From Batillaria attramentaria (lineage: Eukaryota > Mollusca > Gastropoda > Batillariidae), in the NCBI GenBank assembly GCA_018292915.2, contig JACVVK020000088.1, positions 913,501-977,500 of the forward strand: a DNA stretch of 64,000 nucleotides. Reading direction: 5' to 3'. The translations under genes and the position numbers were made by a program. Shown piece after piece: positions 1-11,260 of the stretch. Position 1 is the first letter of the stretch. Each line of letters opens with the position of its first letter. The notes under the pieces were generated by a model, which was not told the DNA's origin, did not search any database, and saw only the letters and a program-made list of their open reading frames with translations.

Positions 1-32
1 CCATGTCCGTCGGGCCTGCCTGTGCCTTTGGT

Positions 33-397
33 TCAGCACTGGCCCAACATACGGTCTCCGACAGTGTAAGTGACCTCCAACAGTCGCCTCCTGACTGTCT
101 GGCGGCTTATGGGCCTTCCGTGTTGTCCCTGGGTCGCTCGGGCAGTAGCAGCAGCGGTCTGGAATTGGTCTTGGAGGTGACTACGGCGGGTGGCCCGGTC
201 TTTTCTGGGGGTCGTCACTCGAGGTGCTCCTTGTCGAGGCCGGTCGGAGGTGGTTCCAGTGACAGCCACACGCTCCTGGAGACGATAAAAATGGTGGTGT
301 TGTGCACCTGCAGGGTAGCAGCGACACGTTGGACAGGCATGCCGGCGTTCAGCATCCCAATGGCGAGATGTCTTTCCGCGTTGTCAAGGCGTGGCAT
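33..397 (-). pseudogene. Tc1/mariner-like transposase, N-terminal fragment
   Basis: Read on the minus strand, two overlapping frames together make the DNA-binding N-terminus of a Tc1-type transposase. The first frame starts MPRLDNAERHLAIGMLNAGM with a helix-turn-helix-like stretch (PVQRVAATLQVHNTTI). It shifts frame and continues in the second as TGTTSDRPRQGAPRVTTPRK and then RPISRQTVRRRLLE, the usual GRPR-like linker and second helix-turn-helix. The catalytic DDE part would lie beyond the left edge of the window. At least one frameshift makes it a dead copy. No terminal inverted repeat was found upstream. The family call rests on motif recognition; the disruption is seen directly. Confidence 0.7.
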
Positions 398-822
398 TTT
401 TGTCGGTGGTGATAAGTTTCCTCTATTAGCTGCATTTTATAGGCCTCGAACGTGAGTTCCGCACGTGAAAAGAACGGAGCACTGAGTGCACCCCAAACAC
501 GAGTTTCAAGCATATTGCGGTTTTTCGCCACCCGAAGTGCTGACGCAGATCGGGTCGCGCTGCACGTGAAATAATGGCTCAGAGAAATCCGTAACACTCT
601 AGTGCGGATATCCGGTGTATCAAACAAATTCGCGCTTTCCGTGGTTTTCGTGAAAACCATACTTTTGCTTCTGCGTTTTTTATGGACGCGAGTATATATA
701 CTGTCACGTGTATGTGCTGCTTTTATACTGTACCTTTTACCTCTCATGTGTTTTGCATTTGATACCGTCCTATATTCTTTTTGTATGTCGTGTCCGTGAG
801 CGGACATAGATAGATAGATAGA

Positions 823-884
<62 letters not shown>

Positions 885-962
885 CATTAGCAACGGCAAG
901 AATGAAAACTGGATCACTGGACCGTTGACAAATAAAGTTTCATTTCATTTCATTTCATTTCA

Positions 963-994
<32 letters not shown>

Positions 995-2923
995 AGAGTT
1001 CTCGTGTACCAAAAATGACTTACTGGCCGCTGTGGTAGACCTCTAGTGTGCCATCCCAAGGATGAGAACCTCTTGTTAGGCGAATGTTCCCGTCAGAAGA
1101 TCCCTGTCAAATGATAATGTGACCAACCAGTCCACACGAGAGTCGCGTTAGGCTAAACATGCCTGGGACCCGCCTGTCCCCCGTCTCCCCACGCCGCCTT
1201 CTTCAGGTGCCTGTTTTTAAAAGTGTTGGGTTTTTTTGTTGTTTTTTTTTCTTGGGGGGGGGGGGGGGGGAGGTTTGGTTGCTCTCTCTCTCTCTCCAGG
1301 ATTACTAGGCTTCACAGCAGAGTTGCGCTTGTGCGTGTATGCTCGAAATAGTCTGTCTTAGTGATTACTAGAACTCTGAACGCGATGCAGCCAGCCAAAT
1401 TCAAATTCTCCTAGTCAGCAGATAACTGTGGCCGCAACACTGATTCTTTCGTGATACTTGCGTCGCGTGTACCCTTCTGTTGGCTCGGTGCCAGCCTGTA
1501 AGATGCTGTAAGTGTGTAAGTGTCCAAGTCGTAGGATGGTAGACCGTACTAAAGGAGACTTGTGAGAATGGAATTGATGGAAGATGGATCTTTTAGTGCT
1601 GCACAGGATTTTGGCACCCGGCTATGCTACTATCCAATGTTTGCACCCCCCCCCCCATCCCCGCCCCTCCACACTCCCATCCCTACACCCGAAGAGGCTT
1701 ATCTTTTGACTTTCAGCAAGATAATGTGCAGTCGCGGTAATGATTGTATGTTGTATGTTTACGGGTTGTTTGTTCGATTTGCTCAAAAAGGTGTTATTGA
1801 CATACATTTACGTAGTTGATGTATAGCGTAATCAGGTACAATGTCCCGGCTACACGAAGAGGCGAGATCAGTCTCCGCCACATCTCATTCACGTTGTTTG
1901 TCAATGTTTCAGGTTCTGTTCAAATACAAATATATACTTTGTACAAGTGTGTTGATACAATGTTTGCAATACATACCCCCCCCCCCCCCCCCCCCCCCGT
2001 AAAAGAAACAAACCGAAACAGCAGCAGTAAAACAACAAAACTAAACACAGACCTGCAACAAAAATCAACCGATTTTGCGTATTTATCACTCAAATTGTAC
2101 TTTCAACCAACAAGTGGGAGTTAAAGCTTCCAAACTGTCGAGTCGTTACTCTGGGATAACTGAACATTTTCCTGAAAATATTTCGAGAAAAAAAAAATGA
2201 ATCGAGAAAATGGAATTAGAAATTCTATAACGGCATCTTGTGGGGATATGAACCCTGGCCACTAACTAGCTTACCTTAATTACCAGTGATGGAGGTTTTT
2301 CTGCTTAGATGTAGAACTTAGGTGAAGTGACGGCTGCGTGCTAGCACCAGTGTAGGTCAAGCACCTTACAGTTACATACACTACGCACAGTTACTGTAAG
2401 TCAGACGATTCCTTCAGGGAACAGGCCAGGTGAGGCGGAAGATCGCTCAAACTTGAGTCGGAAACAGCTTATCAGTTTTACGACTGAAGGGGAGACCGGG
2501 GCTAGCCAGCACCCTTTATACATAAACAATATGGAAAACAAAAGAGTTAGAGTTCCTGGTTTGACCTGAACACAAATGCCTTGCCCGACTACATAATTAT
2601 GTACCGTGAGGAAATGAAATAAGTGTTTTACAGTAACACACAGTTTGTCTCTGCGTTGACCCGCTGACCTCGAAGTACATTTTGTCTCCGACCAGATGTA
2701 CAGCGGGAAATATGTCTCACATCACTATGTGTCTACAATTCTGAGATATGCTATGCACAACAATTCAAGGGCCACCTTGAATGGCGGGTTCTTTTCATAA
2801 CAAAGTGAGGGTTTCAATCTGCGCATGTCAATATGTCAAATCAGTGATACTGATTTTCCTAATGCAAAGATGTCAGGCTTCATTTTAATGGAAAGTCAGC
2901 TTGCACTGAGGAGGACTTCCGGT
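398..2923. other. Intergenic DNA without recognisable genes
   Basis: Short open frames here have no domain I recognise. The stretch holds a microsatellite block near 805-963, poly-G runs near 1254-1271, poly-C near 1646-1657 and 1976-1998, and otherwise unique-looking AT-rich sequence. A motif near 2246-2262 on the minus strand weakly resembles a tRNA B box, but no A box or cloverleaf goes with it. Confidence 0.5.
805..963. repeat. Compound microsatellite (GATA)n-(GT)n and (ATTTC)n tail
   Basis: A short GATA run is followed by about 29 GT units (825-883). After 45 unique bases comes AATAAAG and then tandem ATTTC units (about 940-963). A polyadenylation-like signal running straight into a pentanucleotide array looks like the 3' tail of a retroposon, but no head or ORF was found to confirm this. 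Confidence 0.7.
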
Positions 2924-3151
2924 TCAGCACTACAAGACAAAAATAAACAGACAAAATTGTCAAATTTCTTCTGTTAATTTAGATTAAAATAGAAATGCAC
3001 TACAATAAACACACGAAGGTTTGAGTCCTTGTACCTCAATGGCCTTGTTGCCGATTCTCGTTATAGCGCGTGAACATGCGTGAACGTGCGCGATTTTGGA
3101 CCGAGACAAGGCTTGATAGACTCGGCATGTGGGCTACTCGAGTCACACACG

Positions 3152-3484
3152 ATGCCGCACTACCACTGCGTTGCGATCGGCTGCCAAAATGGCTCGAGAA
3201 AATCAGATAAGCTGGAGAAATTCCCAGAGACGGTCTTACCTAATGGTGAGATCGTTCAGTTTGAGCCCTTTTCTTCAAAAGTTTCAAGAAATTTGTGGAT
3301 AAAAACGATTCGAAGGCAGAACGCCGACCCGTCTCGGTGGCCTAGCGTGTGCAGCCGCCATTTCGTCGGGAACAAGCGGACAAATTCTGTCCCGGTACCT
3401 ACATTGTTTGAACACAATCGTTATGGAACCAAAAATCAAGAAAGAAAGACTTTCATTTCCAAGCAAAAGTTCAGTTCGCACTGA
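3152..3484 (+). CDS. THAP-type zinc-finger protein (110 aa, single exon)
   Basis: The ORF begins MPHYHCVAIGCQNGSRKS and shows the THAP C2CH pattern: C-x4-C near the start, LWIKTIRR in the middle, VCSRHF about 50 residues later, and a PTLF tail. This zinc module binds DNA and is common in P-element-type transposases and host factors derived from them. I chose the methionine at 3152 because THAP domains start a few residues before the first Cys; the open frame extends 24 codons upstream. An AATAAA lies 20 nt past the stop, so a short single-exon transcript is possible. No transposase catalytic domain follows. It sits in the duplicated locus, convergent with a SAP ORF 45 nt away. Either a mobile-element gene or a small THAP-only gene. 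Confidence 0.7.
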   Translation: MPHYHCVAIGCQNGSRKSDKLEKFPETVLPNGEIVQFEPFSSKVSRNLWIKTIRRQNADPSRWPSVCSRHFVGNKRTNSVPVPTLFEHNRYGTKNQERKTFISKQKFSSH

Positions 3485-3503
3485 TAAACAGCCAAAGTGC
3501 TTG

Positions 3504-3509
3504 AATAAA
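3504..3509 (+). terminator. Polyadenylation signal after THAP ORF
   Basis: AATAAA located 20 nt after the THAP stop codon, on the same strand. Confidence 0.5.
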
Positions 3510-3529
3510 AATTAGTGGCAAGCCACAAG

Positions 3530-3742
3530 TCACAGCGGGTCGACTTGACCTTTACACCGCCTACCTCTCGGTTGAAGCGACTGCCGATCTGCTTCAAGGG
3601 CTAGAGTGATAAGCTGCGCTTTTGTGTAGCCACTTAAACGCACGCCTCTGTCTTTCAGATATTTTTTCAGTTCAGGAACTTTCATTGAGTTAATTTTATC
3701 GCGAACATCTTCGCCGGTCGAAACGCTCACGTTGCTCGCCAT
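3530..3742 (-). CDS. SAP-domain protein, probable first exon (70 aa)
   Basis: The minus-strand ORF starts MASNVSVSTGEDVRDKINSM and then has a SAP-like helix-extended loop-helix: KVPELKKYLKDRGVRLSG followed by YTKAQLITLALEA. SAP motifs bind AT-rich DNA; short SAP proteins of this kind often head mobile-element genes in invertebrates. A possible splice donor (GAGAG|GTAGGC) follows residue 58, so the last dozen residues may be intronic. The ORF is convergent with the THAP gene inside the duplicated locus and absent from the second copy. Function beyond DNA binding is unknown. Confidence 0.55.
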   Translation of the reverse strand: MASNVSVSTGEDVRDKINSMKVPELKKYLKDRGVRLSGYTKAQLITLALEADRQSLQPRGRRCKGQVDPL

Positions 3743-4855
3743 CGCATGCGTAGCCCACCTCAGGTGGACTGTTCGCGTCTCCGGCGCTGGAGAGCACCCG
3801 ACTCTTCGTAACCGGCAACAGCGGTATTGCCGGACACACTAAGTTCAGTTTGTCTTTGAAAGTCGCCAGAGAATGGAGTATGTCTCTGGCAAATCTTGAA
3901 TTGTTTTTTTTTAAAACAACACTGAACCAGCATGACTGCCAAGTGATAGAAAGTGTTCAAACGGTACAGGCGGTGTTTTCAGAACTTCATTATTGGTTCT
4001 AGCCACAATTTGAACCGATAGAAGGGAGGAGCATCTTTCCAGAGATGACCTCAGCACCACAGGACAAAAATAAACAGACAAAATTGTCAAATTTCTTCCG
4101 TTAATTTAGATTAAGATAGAAATGCACTACAATAAACACACGAAGGTTTGAGTCCTTGTACCTCAATTGCCGGACACACTAAGTTCAGTTTGTCTTTGAA
4201 AGTCGCCATTTTGTCAGAGAATGGAGTATGTCTCTGGCAAATCTTGAATTGTTTTTTTAAAACAACACTGAACCAGCATGACTGCCAAGTGATAGAAAGT
4301 GTTCAAACGGTACAGGCGGTGTTTTCACAATTTCATTATTGGTTCTAGCCACAATTTGAACCGATAGAAGGGAGGAGCATCTTTCCAGAGATGACCTCAA
4401 AAAACACCCGAACTGTTTCGTTTTCTGATTCCGCGATGAGAACTGAAAAAAAATCAAAAAAATCAGAGTAAACGGGCATTTACTTTTAGCATTATTTAGC
4501 TGTCAATTTTATGTTGATTGGTCCATTTCAGGTTATCCAGCTGATCATGCGGAGCGGGACCTGTCAAAAAGATAGGCCTACATAGTCCAACTGTAATGAA
4601 GTCCGTGATGCGAATGTCACAAAGACTCCAAAATAGCCATTTAGACGGACTTGCTCCAGGGGCGACCACGTTCGATCTTCAGATCGGACTAGCTTGGCGG
4701 TTAGAAAGGACAGAATCCACGCTACACAGAATCCACGCTACACTCGCATTAAAACACCTTGGCATATACATAAAATAAAAATGACCAGAGAATGCTGTGC
4801 ACAGTATAACGGCAGAGACACCTCCGTGGACTATGTAAACGGCATGCTGCTTTTT

Positions 4856-4885
4856 ATGTTGTTTCCATACTAATGGAAACAACAT
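4856..4885. repeat. Short perfect inverted repeat (13-bp arms)
   Basis: ATGTTGTTTCCAT at 4856-4868 pairs with ATGGAAACAACAT at 4873-4885 across a 4-base spacer. Confidence 0.8.
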
Positions 4886-5010
4886 TAAAGGACGGGCCCA
4901 AATTTCCACGTTCAAAGGCAAGTTTTAGGCACAAACGCACGTCGCTTGCATTCTCCGCACAGACGTGATGCAAATGTAACTGAGAATGGCATCATTGTTA
5001 CTGGCGGGCA

Positions 5011-5012
<2 letters not shown>

Positions 5013-5072
<60 letters not shown>
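5013..5072. repeat. (GT)n microsatellite
   Basis: About 30 uninterrupted GT units. Confidence 0.95.
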
Positions 5073-5074
<2 letters not shown>

Positions 5075-5453
5075 GCCTGTTTCAGTCCGTCCGAAAATAC
5101 ATGTACTCAGCCGAGTGGCTTCAAATTTGGCCGGGTCTCCAAATATATCAAGATCTTTTAACAGAGCGCCCAAGCGGGTTGTGATTGTATTGATGGTTTA
5201 GGAGTTATCGCCCTTTCGAGAAAAAAATTGGTTGTTTGGCGTTTACAGGCGTAATATAAACTTCATTTAAATCACTCCATTTTTGTGGCTTTTCCTTAGC
5301 AAATCGTCGTTCGTAACTAGGAAACTACACGTGGCAAATTAAAGTTGGTGAGCCGCAAAGGGTGGGCACGGTCACAAAAAGCAACATGCTGTTCGTGTAA
5401 TCTACGGAGGTGTTTCCCACGGTCACGGTCTTTTCCACACGTTGTGGTCGTTT

Positions 5454-5613
5454 TTAAGTTGTTTCTTTGTAGAGAAACAACTTTATGGGATGGGGCAGAT
5501 TTCGCTGCGTGCAGCAGCAAGTTTGAGCGACTGATACAATACTAGACTGTGACGTTTCCCTGGACAATATACTTTCACGCACACGGTGACGTAACGAAAT
5601 CTGCGTCATAGAG
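5454..5613 (+). repeat. Dispersed repeat family X, 5'-end fragment
   Basis: Starts with an imperfect palindrome (AAGTTGTTTCT / AGAAACAACTT) followed by TTATGGGATGGGGCAG. It continues colinear with the longer copy at 37106, through GACTGTGACGTTTC and CTTTCACGCACAC, to about 5613, where similarity stops. No coding capacity. Confidence 0.75.
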
Positions 5614-5885
5614 ACCTTAACTCCAAACTGCCCACGCCCCCCCCCCCCCCCCGCCCAAACTATATGACAAGACTTACCAAAACTCACGACAGCACTAAAC
5701 AGCACTAGATAGCACTCCACAGCACTATTACGCAAGGCGTGGGCAAACTCAGCGAGGCCCGTTTTCGTCCCCCCCCCCTCCCCCCCCCCCCCCCCCCCCC
5801 CGGACAACGCGCAGCTCCAGTAGGTTGCATAATCTCTCATAATCCCTTGGCCTGCTCAGGGCAGTCTTGTGTATTGACCTGAATG

Positions 5886-6085
5886 GTCGCAACGGCGCCT
5901 CGCCGCTGTGCAAAGTCCTGTAGCTCACCGTCTAACGGGTTACACAGATTACATAATCAGTCTCTCTCCATCCCGTATTGCACTCAACTCGGCCGTGGCG
6001 TGCTACCGGCTCGCAACGGTCCCTACTGATGTGCAAGTTCCAGTAGCTTACTGTTTAACGGGATATACCGAGTCTGGTATCAGCA
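5886..6085. repeat. Degenerate tandem duplication, period about 130 bp
   Basis: GTAGCTCACCGTCTAACGGG near 5921 recurs with changes as GTAGCTTACTGTTTAACGGG near 6043. Flanking CGCAACGG and GTGCAA motifs are also shared. Confidence 0.55.
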
Positions 6086-6394
6086 GAGCGGAAAAGACAG
6101 GCGCAACGGACCAAACACTGCGCTCGCAAAGCCCGACAAATTAAGAGAAATAAACCGGCTGCGAGATGTTGGCTACACTTAAACACTGCTCTAAAAAAAA
6201 ACAAAAAAACCAACAACTAAAAACAAATATATAAAAAAAATGATCGCTTGGTAACAACGACAGGGACAACAAACAAAAACTGATTTTCACCAACAACAAA
6301 TCAATACAAACACTAAAACATAAAAGAGCAAATGAGCATTGCATGTACTGTGTTCATTGAGGGGTTGTGCGTGCGTGCGTGCGTACTTTGTCCC

Positions 6395-6397
<3 letters not shown>

Positions 6398-6434
<37 letters not shown>

Positions 6435-6450
6435 CGCGCGCGCGCGCACC
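6398..6450. repeat. (CA)n-(CG)n compound microsatellite
   Basis: CA units followed by a CGCGCG run; preceded by GTGCGTGCGTGC units near 6367-6384. Confidence 0.9.
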
Positions 6451-6625
6451 AGCGCACATACACCCTTCCCGTCACAGTGATTTTTAGGAAGTCCCTGCAT
6501 AATTTAGCGTCAAACGCTACAATACAGTGGACTGTCTGATTGGCCAGACCATTTCCACGGGTACATGTCGCTTTTCACATACCCGTTTCAAAGATCCAAC
6601 ACACTAGCCGATGAACTGACTGGAC

Positions 6626-6709
6626 ATGGGGCTGAACAAAGACATTGCCGCCCGAATGCAGATGTTCTTCTTGTGTATTGCTGCTGTAAGTTCCGAGTCT
6701 GTGAAACAG
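6626..6709 (+). CDS. Candidate alternative first exon with signal peptide (28 codons)
   Basis: ATG at 6626 opens a 28-codon stretch starting MGLNKDIAARMQMFFLCIAA and ending in VKQ. It has a hydrophobic core (MFFLCIAAV) and polar end like a secretory signal, and stops exactly at a good donor, CAG|GTATGT. The phase is 0, the same as the signal-peptide exon at 9237-9308, so either could splice to the SRCR exon at 12744. It may be an alternative promoter/first exon of the SRCR-EGF-ZP gene, the first exon of a lost neighbour, or chance. No other exon between them was recognised. Confidence 0.45.
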
Positions 6710-7165
6710 GTATGTGAAAAATGACACGTCCATTGCGGCCAGTTGGCGGCGCCTCAGTTGTCAGTCGCCAGCCCATGCTTTGTCTGGAATTCGGCTTCTT
6801 TTATGATAGCGGCGGTACGAGTGACGAGTTGCATGATAGCCCGAGTCGAGACAAGTTGACTTGATGGTGTCAAAGTCAGTTCTGGTAGTTGTGAAATAAT
6901 ATTATTAGGAATCAGATAATTAGATATGCCTACGCCTCCACCGCATGCACACAGATCCTCGTTGATTTGACACCACAGTTCAGGTTAACCACAGGCAAAA
7001 GAACTTTCTTTCGTGCACTGGTACTATAAAATATCTGGTATATAAAGAAGTAGATCGCACTACATGTGTGTGTGTGTGTGGGGGGGGGGGGGAACTCAGA
7101 CTCAGATATTTTAATTGTTCAGACATATTGTCCATAACAATGGAGTGAGCAAGAAACAATTAAAA

Positions 7166-7187
7166 AGCGCGCACGCACGCGCGCGCG

Positions 7188-7243
<56 letters not shown>
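7166..7243. repeat. (GCAC)/(CG)n-(CA)n microsatellite
   Basis: GCGCGC run followed directly by about 24 CA units. Confidence 0.95.
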
Positions 7244-7244
<1 letters not shown>

Positions 7245-7814
7245 CTCCTGTCACCCCTCATGGTCAGTCACATGTCAGTGATTTAACATATTTGCCCATC
7301 TCATTTTTGCCAACTTTTCAGAAGCAAAAAACTGAATTACTTCCCTTCCACCATAGCAAATGCTTATTGCTCTGTGAATCAAATAACGAGTCTTCTGATT
7401 GGTGGATGCTCAAATCGAAAGGTCAGCTGATGTAACAGGTCTGCCGAAAGCAGACCGTGTCTGCACTGCAAAAATGCCTAAGTCTGAGATACGCAAATAT
7501 GTTAAATCACTGACGTAATTGTGGTTTCATGGTCGTTGTAACGGGACTTGCCTCTTGTGTACCGCCCTCACGCCACTGAGTGGGAAGTGGTTGGGTCAAG
7601 TTGTAACGGGGTCCATCAGTGTGCCGTTAGCTATTACGTGGCCAGTACCCGAACAAGCCAGTGACCGCCGAATTCACAAGAGGGTGCGAACTCGAGGAGC
7701 TGTCTGGCTAGAGTCGACCGCCCGAGTGTGATGCAACGTGCCGTCATGTTGCGCTGGCTAGCCTCGGCCGCACGATTTTGATTCAGGATGTGATTCATGT
7801 GTGGGCGCTTAGGA

Positions 7815-8974
7815 GTTAAGTGCACACTATGCCGCTGCGTCCTTTTTTGGCGGGAGTCTGAGTTGTGCGGCGCGCGCGTGTGTGTGTGTGTGTATGTGTA
7901 CGAATGTATATGTAATTATGGCTATCTCCTATACCACCTCGTTGGAGGGATTTTTACTTTGAGATGAAATGGGCAGTCATATTCTTCAGAGGTAAGTTTC
8001 ACGATTTTTCACTTGCCGCATTTCTAGAGGAGTTATTGCGCACATGAAGATATCGGTCATGTTACGTTTTCGGACGAAAAAGTTGTTCAAGTGCTGTGTG
8101 TCCATAGCACAGCTGTGTAGCTCTGACAAATTTTGCGTTAAAAAAAATCCTGAGGTAGGGATGGTTTGCATATAAGGCCAACTATTCATGACCAACTTCA
8201 AATTATTCCCGGCGTTGTTGTAATGTGTGACAACTGCACATATGACAGGAACGACTGCACTGTTATATCCTGATTACTAAGAATAACAGAGAGTTTAGGT
8301 GAACATGTTTTTTCAAGTTTCTGCGAGAAGTACAGGTCCGAAGAGTTCCAGTTCTGTAACAATCCAAGTACAATCCAAGGTATTCAAGTTCACGTTTCGC
8401 TAGCACTGTAGATCTTCCAGATTTTTTGTAAGAATTAATTCAGTCAGGGAAGTCACAACAGCAACAGGGAAACCACAAACCATGAACAAGCATCCTCTGT
8501 CAGACGACCTGCGCCGTGAGGCTGACGTCAAATGTTTAGTTCACAGACAAAATCTGTAAATATCATCGTCACTGCCTCCGACATTTTACAGCCCTCAAGA
8601 TCTTCCAGATTTTATGCAAAAATTAATTTAGTCGGGAAAGTCAAAACACCAACAGGGAAATCAAAAGACATAAACAAACATCCTCTGTCACACGCCCTAC
8701 GTGAGGATGACGTGAAACGTCGGAATTGACCTCCTCTCTCTATCGCCTAAGATTCCAGATTCGCTACAGCGTAGCGGATCTAGTGTCTTTGGTAGGTCTT
8801 ACAGATTTGAAGAGAGAGAGAGGGATAACCCCCCCCCCTCCCCCCAAAAACAAACAAACAAACAAACAAACCAGAAAAACCCACCCGCAACAATAACAAC
8901 AAAACAGACAAAACAGCGTGAAACTGATTTGGAGAAATAACGCTATGGGATGGGGCCATTCCTCCTCTTATTTT
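7815..8974 (+). repeat. Dispersed repeat family X, long copy lacking the head
   Basis: Colinear with 37270-38715. Shared landmarks include GGCTATCTCCTA, CCACCTCGTTGGAGGG, CGGTCATGTTACG, GACAACTGCACATATGACA, TTTCAAGTTTCTGCGAGAAG, and two tandem units of about 187 bp beginning AGATCTTCCAGATTTT (8411 and 8598). It ends at ATGGGATGGGGCC-ATTCCTCC. No transposase or reverse transcriptase is encoded. The palindromic head seen at 37106 and 5454 is missing here. Confidence 0.8.
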
Positions 8975-9236
8975 ATGCGTGTGCCTAGGTGCATTTTTAT
9001 GGCAAGAGTATAGCGTCGGTTTTGCCCTTTCCAACGCTTGACTACTGGTCTCCCGATCAAGCGTTCTACCCTGGGGGGCGGCCGCGACTAGCCCCGGTCT
9101 CCCTGAGTTCACAATAGTATTGCAGGAGGACAATGCCTGCGTCAGGCTAAATACATCTAAATTCTTGTTCTGACCTAGAGGCACGCTCCCACGAGGAAGC
9201 CCAGTTTATGTTCCATTACATTTGAGAAGGCAGACC

Positions 9237-9308
9237 ATGCTGGAAGAGTGGACTAGATGCTGGCTGATTTGCTGTGTCACTTTGGCGTCTGTCTCGGTCA
9301 ATGGGCAG
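9237..9308 (+). CDS. ZP gene exon 1: start codon and signal peptide
   Basis: Starts MLEEWTRCWLICCVTLASVS and ends NGQ at CAG|GTAAAT, phase 0. The hydrophobic core LICCVTLASV followed by small residues is a standard secretion signal. It precedes the first SRCR exon in the right phase. Confidence 0.7.
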
Positions 9309-9408
9309 GTAAATTCTATCATACTCTTTTTCTTTTTTTTTTCTTTATCGGCCTCCGTATTATACCACTGATCCCATGCCAGTCACTGACTGCTCGCACT
9401 GGCCAGTC

Positions 9409-9464
<56 letters not shown>

Positions 9465-10281
9465 ACACACTTGTGATCAAATTACATGCAGTCACTAATT
9501 TCACGGACACCACTGAAACAAAGCAAACAAACAAAAAGCACACGCAGAGCCTGTTTACACGGGGGTTAACCACGCCACATGACTCAGTGATGATGAGCAC
9601 GGTGACTAGCAGTAGCAGGCAGTGAGGGTCCAAACAGTGCGAGGAAGTCCTAGTCCCAACGTGTGGGAGGAAAACATCTAAAATTACTGAAATCATGAAA
9701 CAGGATGAGTCTGTTGTATTGCCGGAAAGGGAGCGGGAGTGGATGGGGGTGGAGGAGGGGGTCTTTCACAAAAAGTCGAGTTCACACTACTGATCCGTTT
9801 CCAACAGTAGAGTGTCCGCCCGCCGGTACTAATCATTCCCGAAAGGGAAAAGGGGAAAAAATGACATCAAGAGCATAATTAGAGCCTTTTCCGGGCCGTC
9901 GTTGCTAAGATATGAACCGAGATGCACGGCTACCGCCCGCCCATGTACTGTACAGGAGGCAGGGACCGGCTTGGCCGAGACCATAGACATCTGGACGTCT
10001 GTGACCGGATCCAAAAACTGAACACGCTGTCGATTTGCAGTCCGCGATGAACTCGGCTTTGGCAGGCCGAAGAAGTCACATGTCGAATGGCAGCATCTCA
10101 AGTTACTGACTTGAGGAAGACCACGTACTGACCCAGTAGTTATTCTGAGTGGCAGCGAAAAACATTTTGACCCTGACAATGGGAGTTGTGGCGGTGGTGT
10201 TCTTTTACATGATTATTATTATTCAGTATTATTATTGGCTCATTTCAGTGTAACAATGCGAGCCTGTGTAATAACCCTGCG

Positions 10282-10343
<62 letters not shown>

Positions 10344-11211
10344 ATTGCGTGTCAGTGTGCACAGTAAACTTTAACACTCGCATTTGTATCAGAATCTCAA
10401 AATAGCAGAGCCACAAACTGCATGCTGGTAGACTAAGACCTTTCAAAACATACCATTTTGACTTACCTTGACTCAAAGTCAATGTCACTAAAGCAGTTTG
10501 GAACATTAACAGTGGTATTTTCACAGAACCTACACACACCAGAGGCTTTAAACTCCGCATGATTGATGTTACGTGGTGAATGTTCGAAGAGCCCGTCGTA
10601 GGCACACACTCTTCACGTAGCGACTTCTTATATATTGACTGCGGAAGACTCATTCACTCACAAAAAGACTCGTGAGCGCGTAGAAAAGTTATAGCTGTGT
10701 GTAGTTTATTACAGCACGCCTCTCTCAGTGGAGTCACACTGCACGCCGGCTCAAGCTTCACACATATGAGTTTCTCTCATGCACACGGCCACACAAACAT
10801 CTCAGAGCCTTAATATACAATCTCATAGCGTTCTAGCATATTCTAGACTGACCTATCGTGAAGGAACTAATCAAAAAACCAGAACGTAAACTCTCACCTC
10901 ATTACTATTTTAAAACTGAGAAGAATCCAGAATTATCGAGTACCCGCCAGCCGAATCTAGGCGCGTTATGTAACTCCTAATCGCAAACAACCCCTAACAA
11001 AGCGATTTGCACGAGATTTCAGGGAGACTCAGACCTTGACCTTAAACGCATATCGCCTCCCGTGGCAAAATTAGCTACAGTCAAAACAAGGTCGCCACTT
11101 CTAGAATTTTCGTGAAAACAATAGAAACTTCTGGAACACAGAGAACAGATCTACAAAAAAGCACGATATGAACTAAACGTGAGACAAACTCTCTTGTCTC
11201 ACTCAACCTTT

Positions 11212-11260
<49 letters not shown>

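Larger units (their letters stand above)
2924..4399. repeat. Tandemly duplicated locus; second copy internally deleted
   Basis: Segment A (2924-3040, starting TCAGCAC) recurs at 4051-4167, and segment B (3825-4050) recurs at 4166-4399. The order is A - THAP ORF - SAP ORF - B - A' - B'. The second copy joins A' directly to B', so it lacks the 0.78-kb interior with both ORFs. Copies differ at scattered bases and by an 8-bp indel in B (absent after GTCGCC in the first copy). The junction GATGACC|TCAGCAC fits a head-to-tail duplication followed by deletion, or an autonomous/deleted transposon pair. No clear terminal inverted repeats were seen. Confidence 0.8.
4400..6625. other. Intergenic repeats; no recognisable gene
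   Basis: Contains a small hairpin (4856-4885), a GT array (5013-5072), a fragment of dispersed repeat family X (5454-5613), two long poly-C tracts (5637-5652 and 5769-5800), a degenerate tandem duplication (about 5886-6085) and a CA array (6398-6432). The ORFs here read through these simple repeats and show no domain. Confidence 0.5.
6710..9236. other. Non-coding stretch with repeat family X
   Basis: Contains poly-G (7081-7092), a compound (CG)n(CA)n microsatellite and a long copy of repeat X (7815-8974). The remaining sequence shows no exon I can support. Confidence 0.5.

Noticed and set aside
3..455. 150-aa plus-strand ORF at the window start.
   Set aside because: Antisense shadow of the Tc1-like transposase fragment.
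4925..5201. ORFs of poly-Cys-Val or poly-Thr-His.
   Set aside because: Translations of (GT)n/(CA)n microsatellites; the same applies to similar ORFs across the window.
9829..10179. 116-aa minus-strand ORF in intron 1 of the ZP gene.
   Set aside because: No recognisable domain and no splice or poly-A context on that strand.
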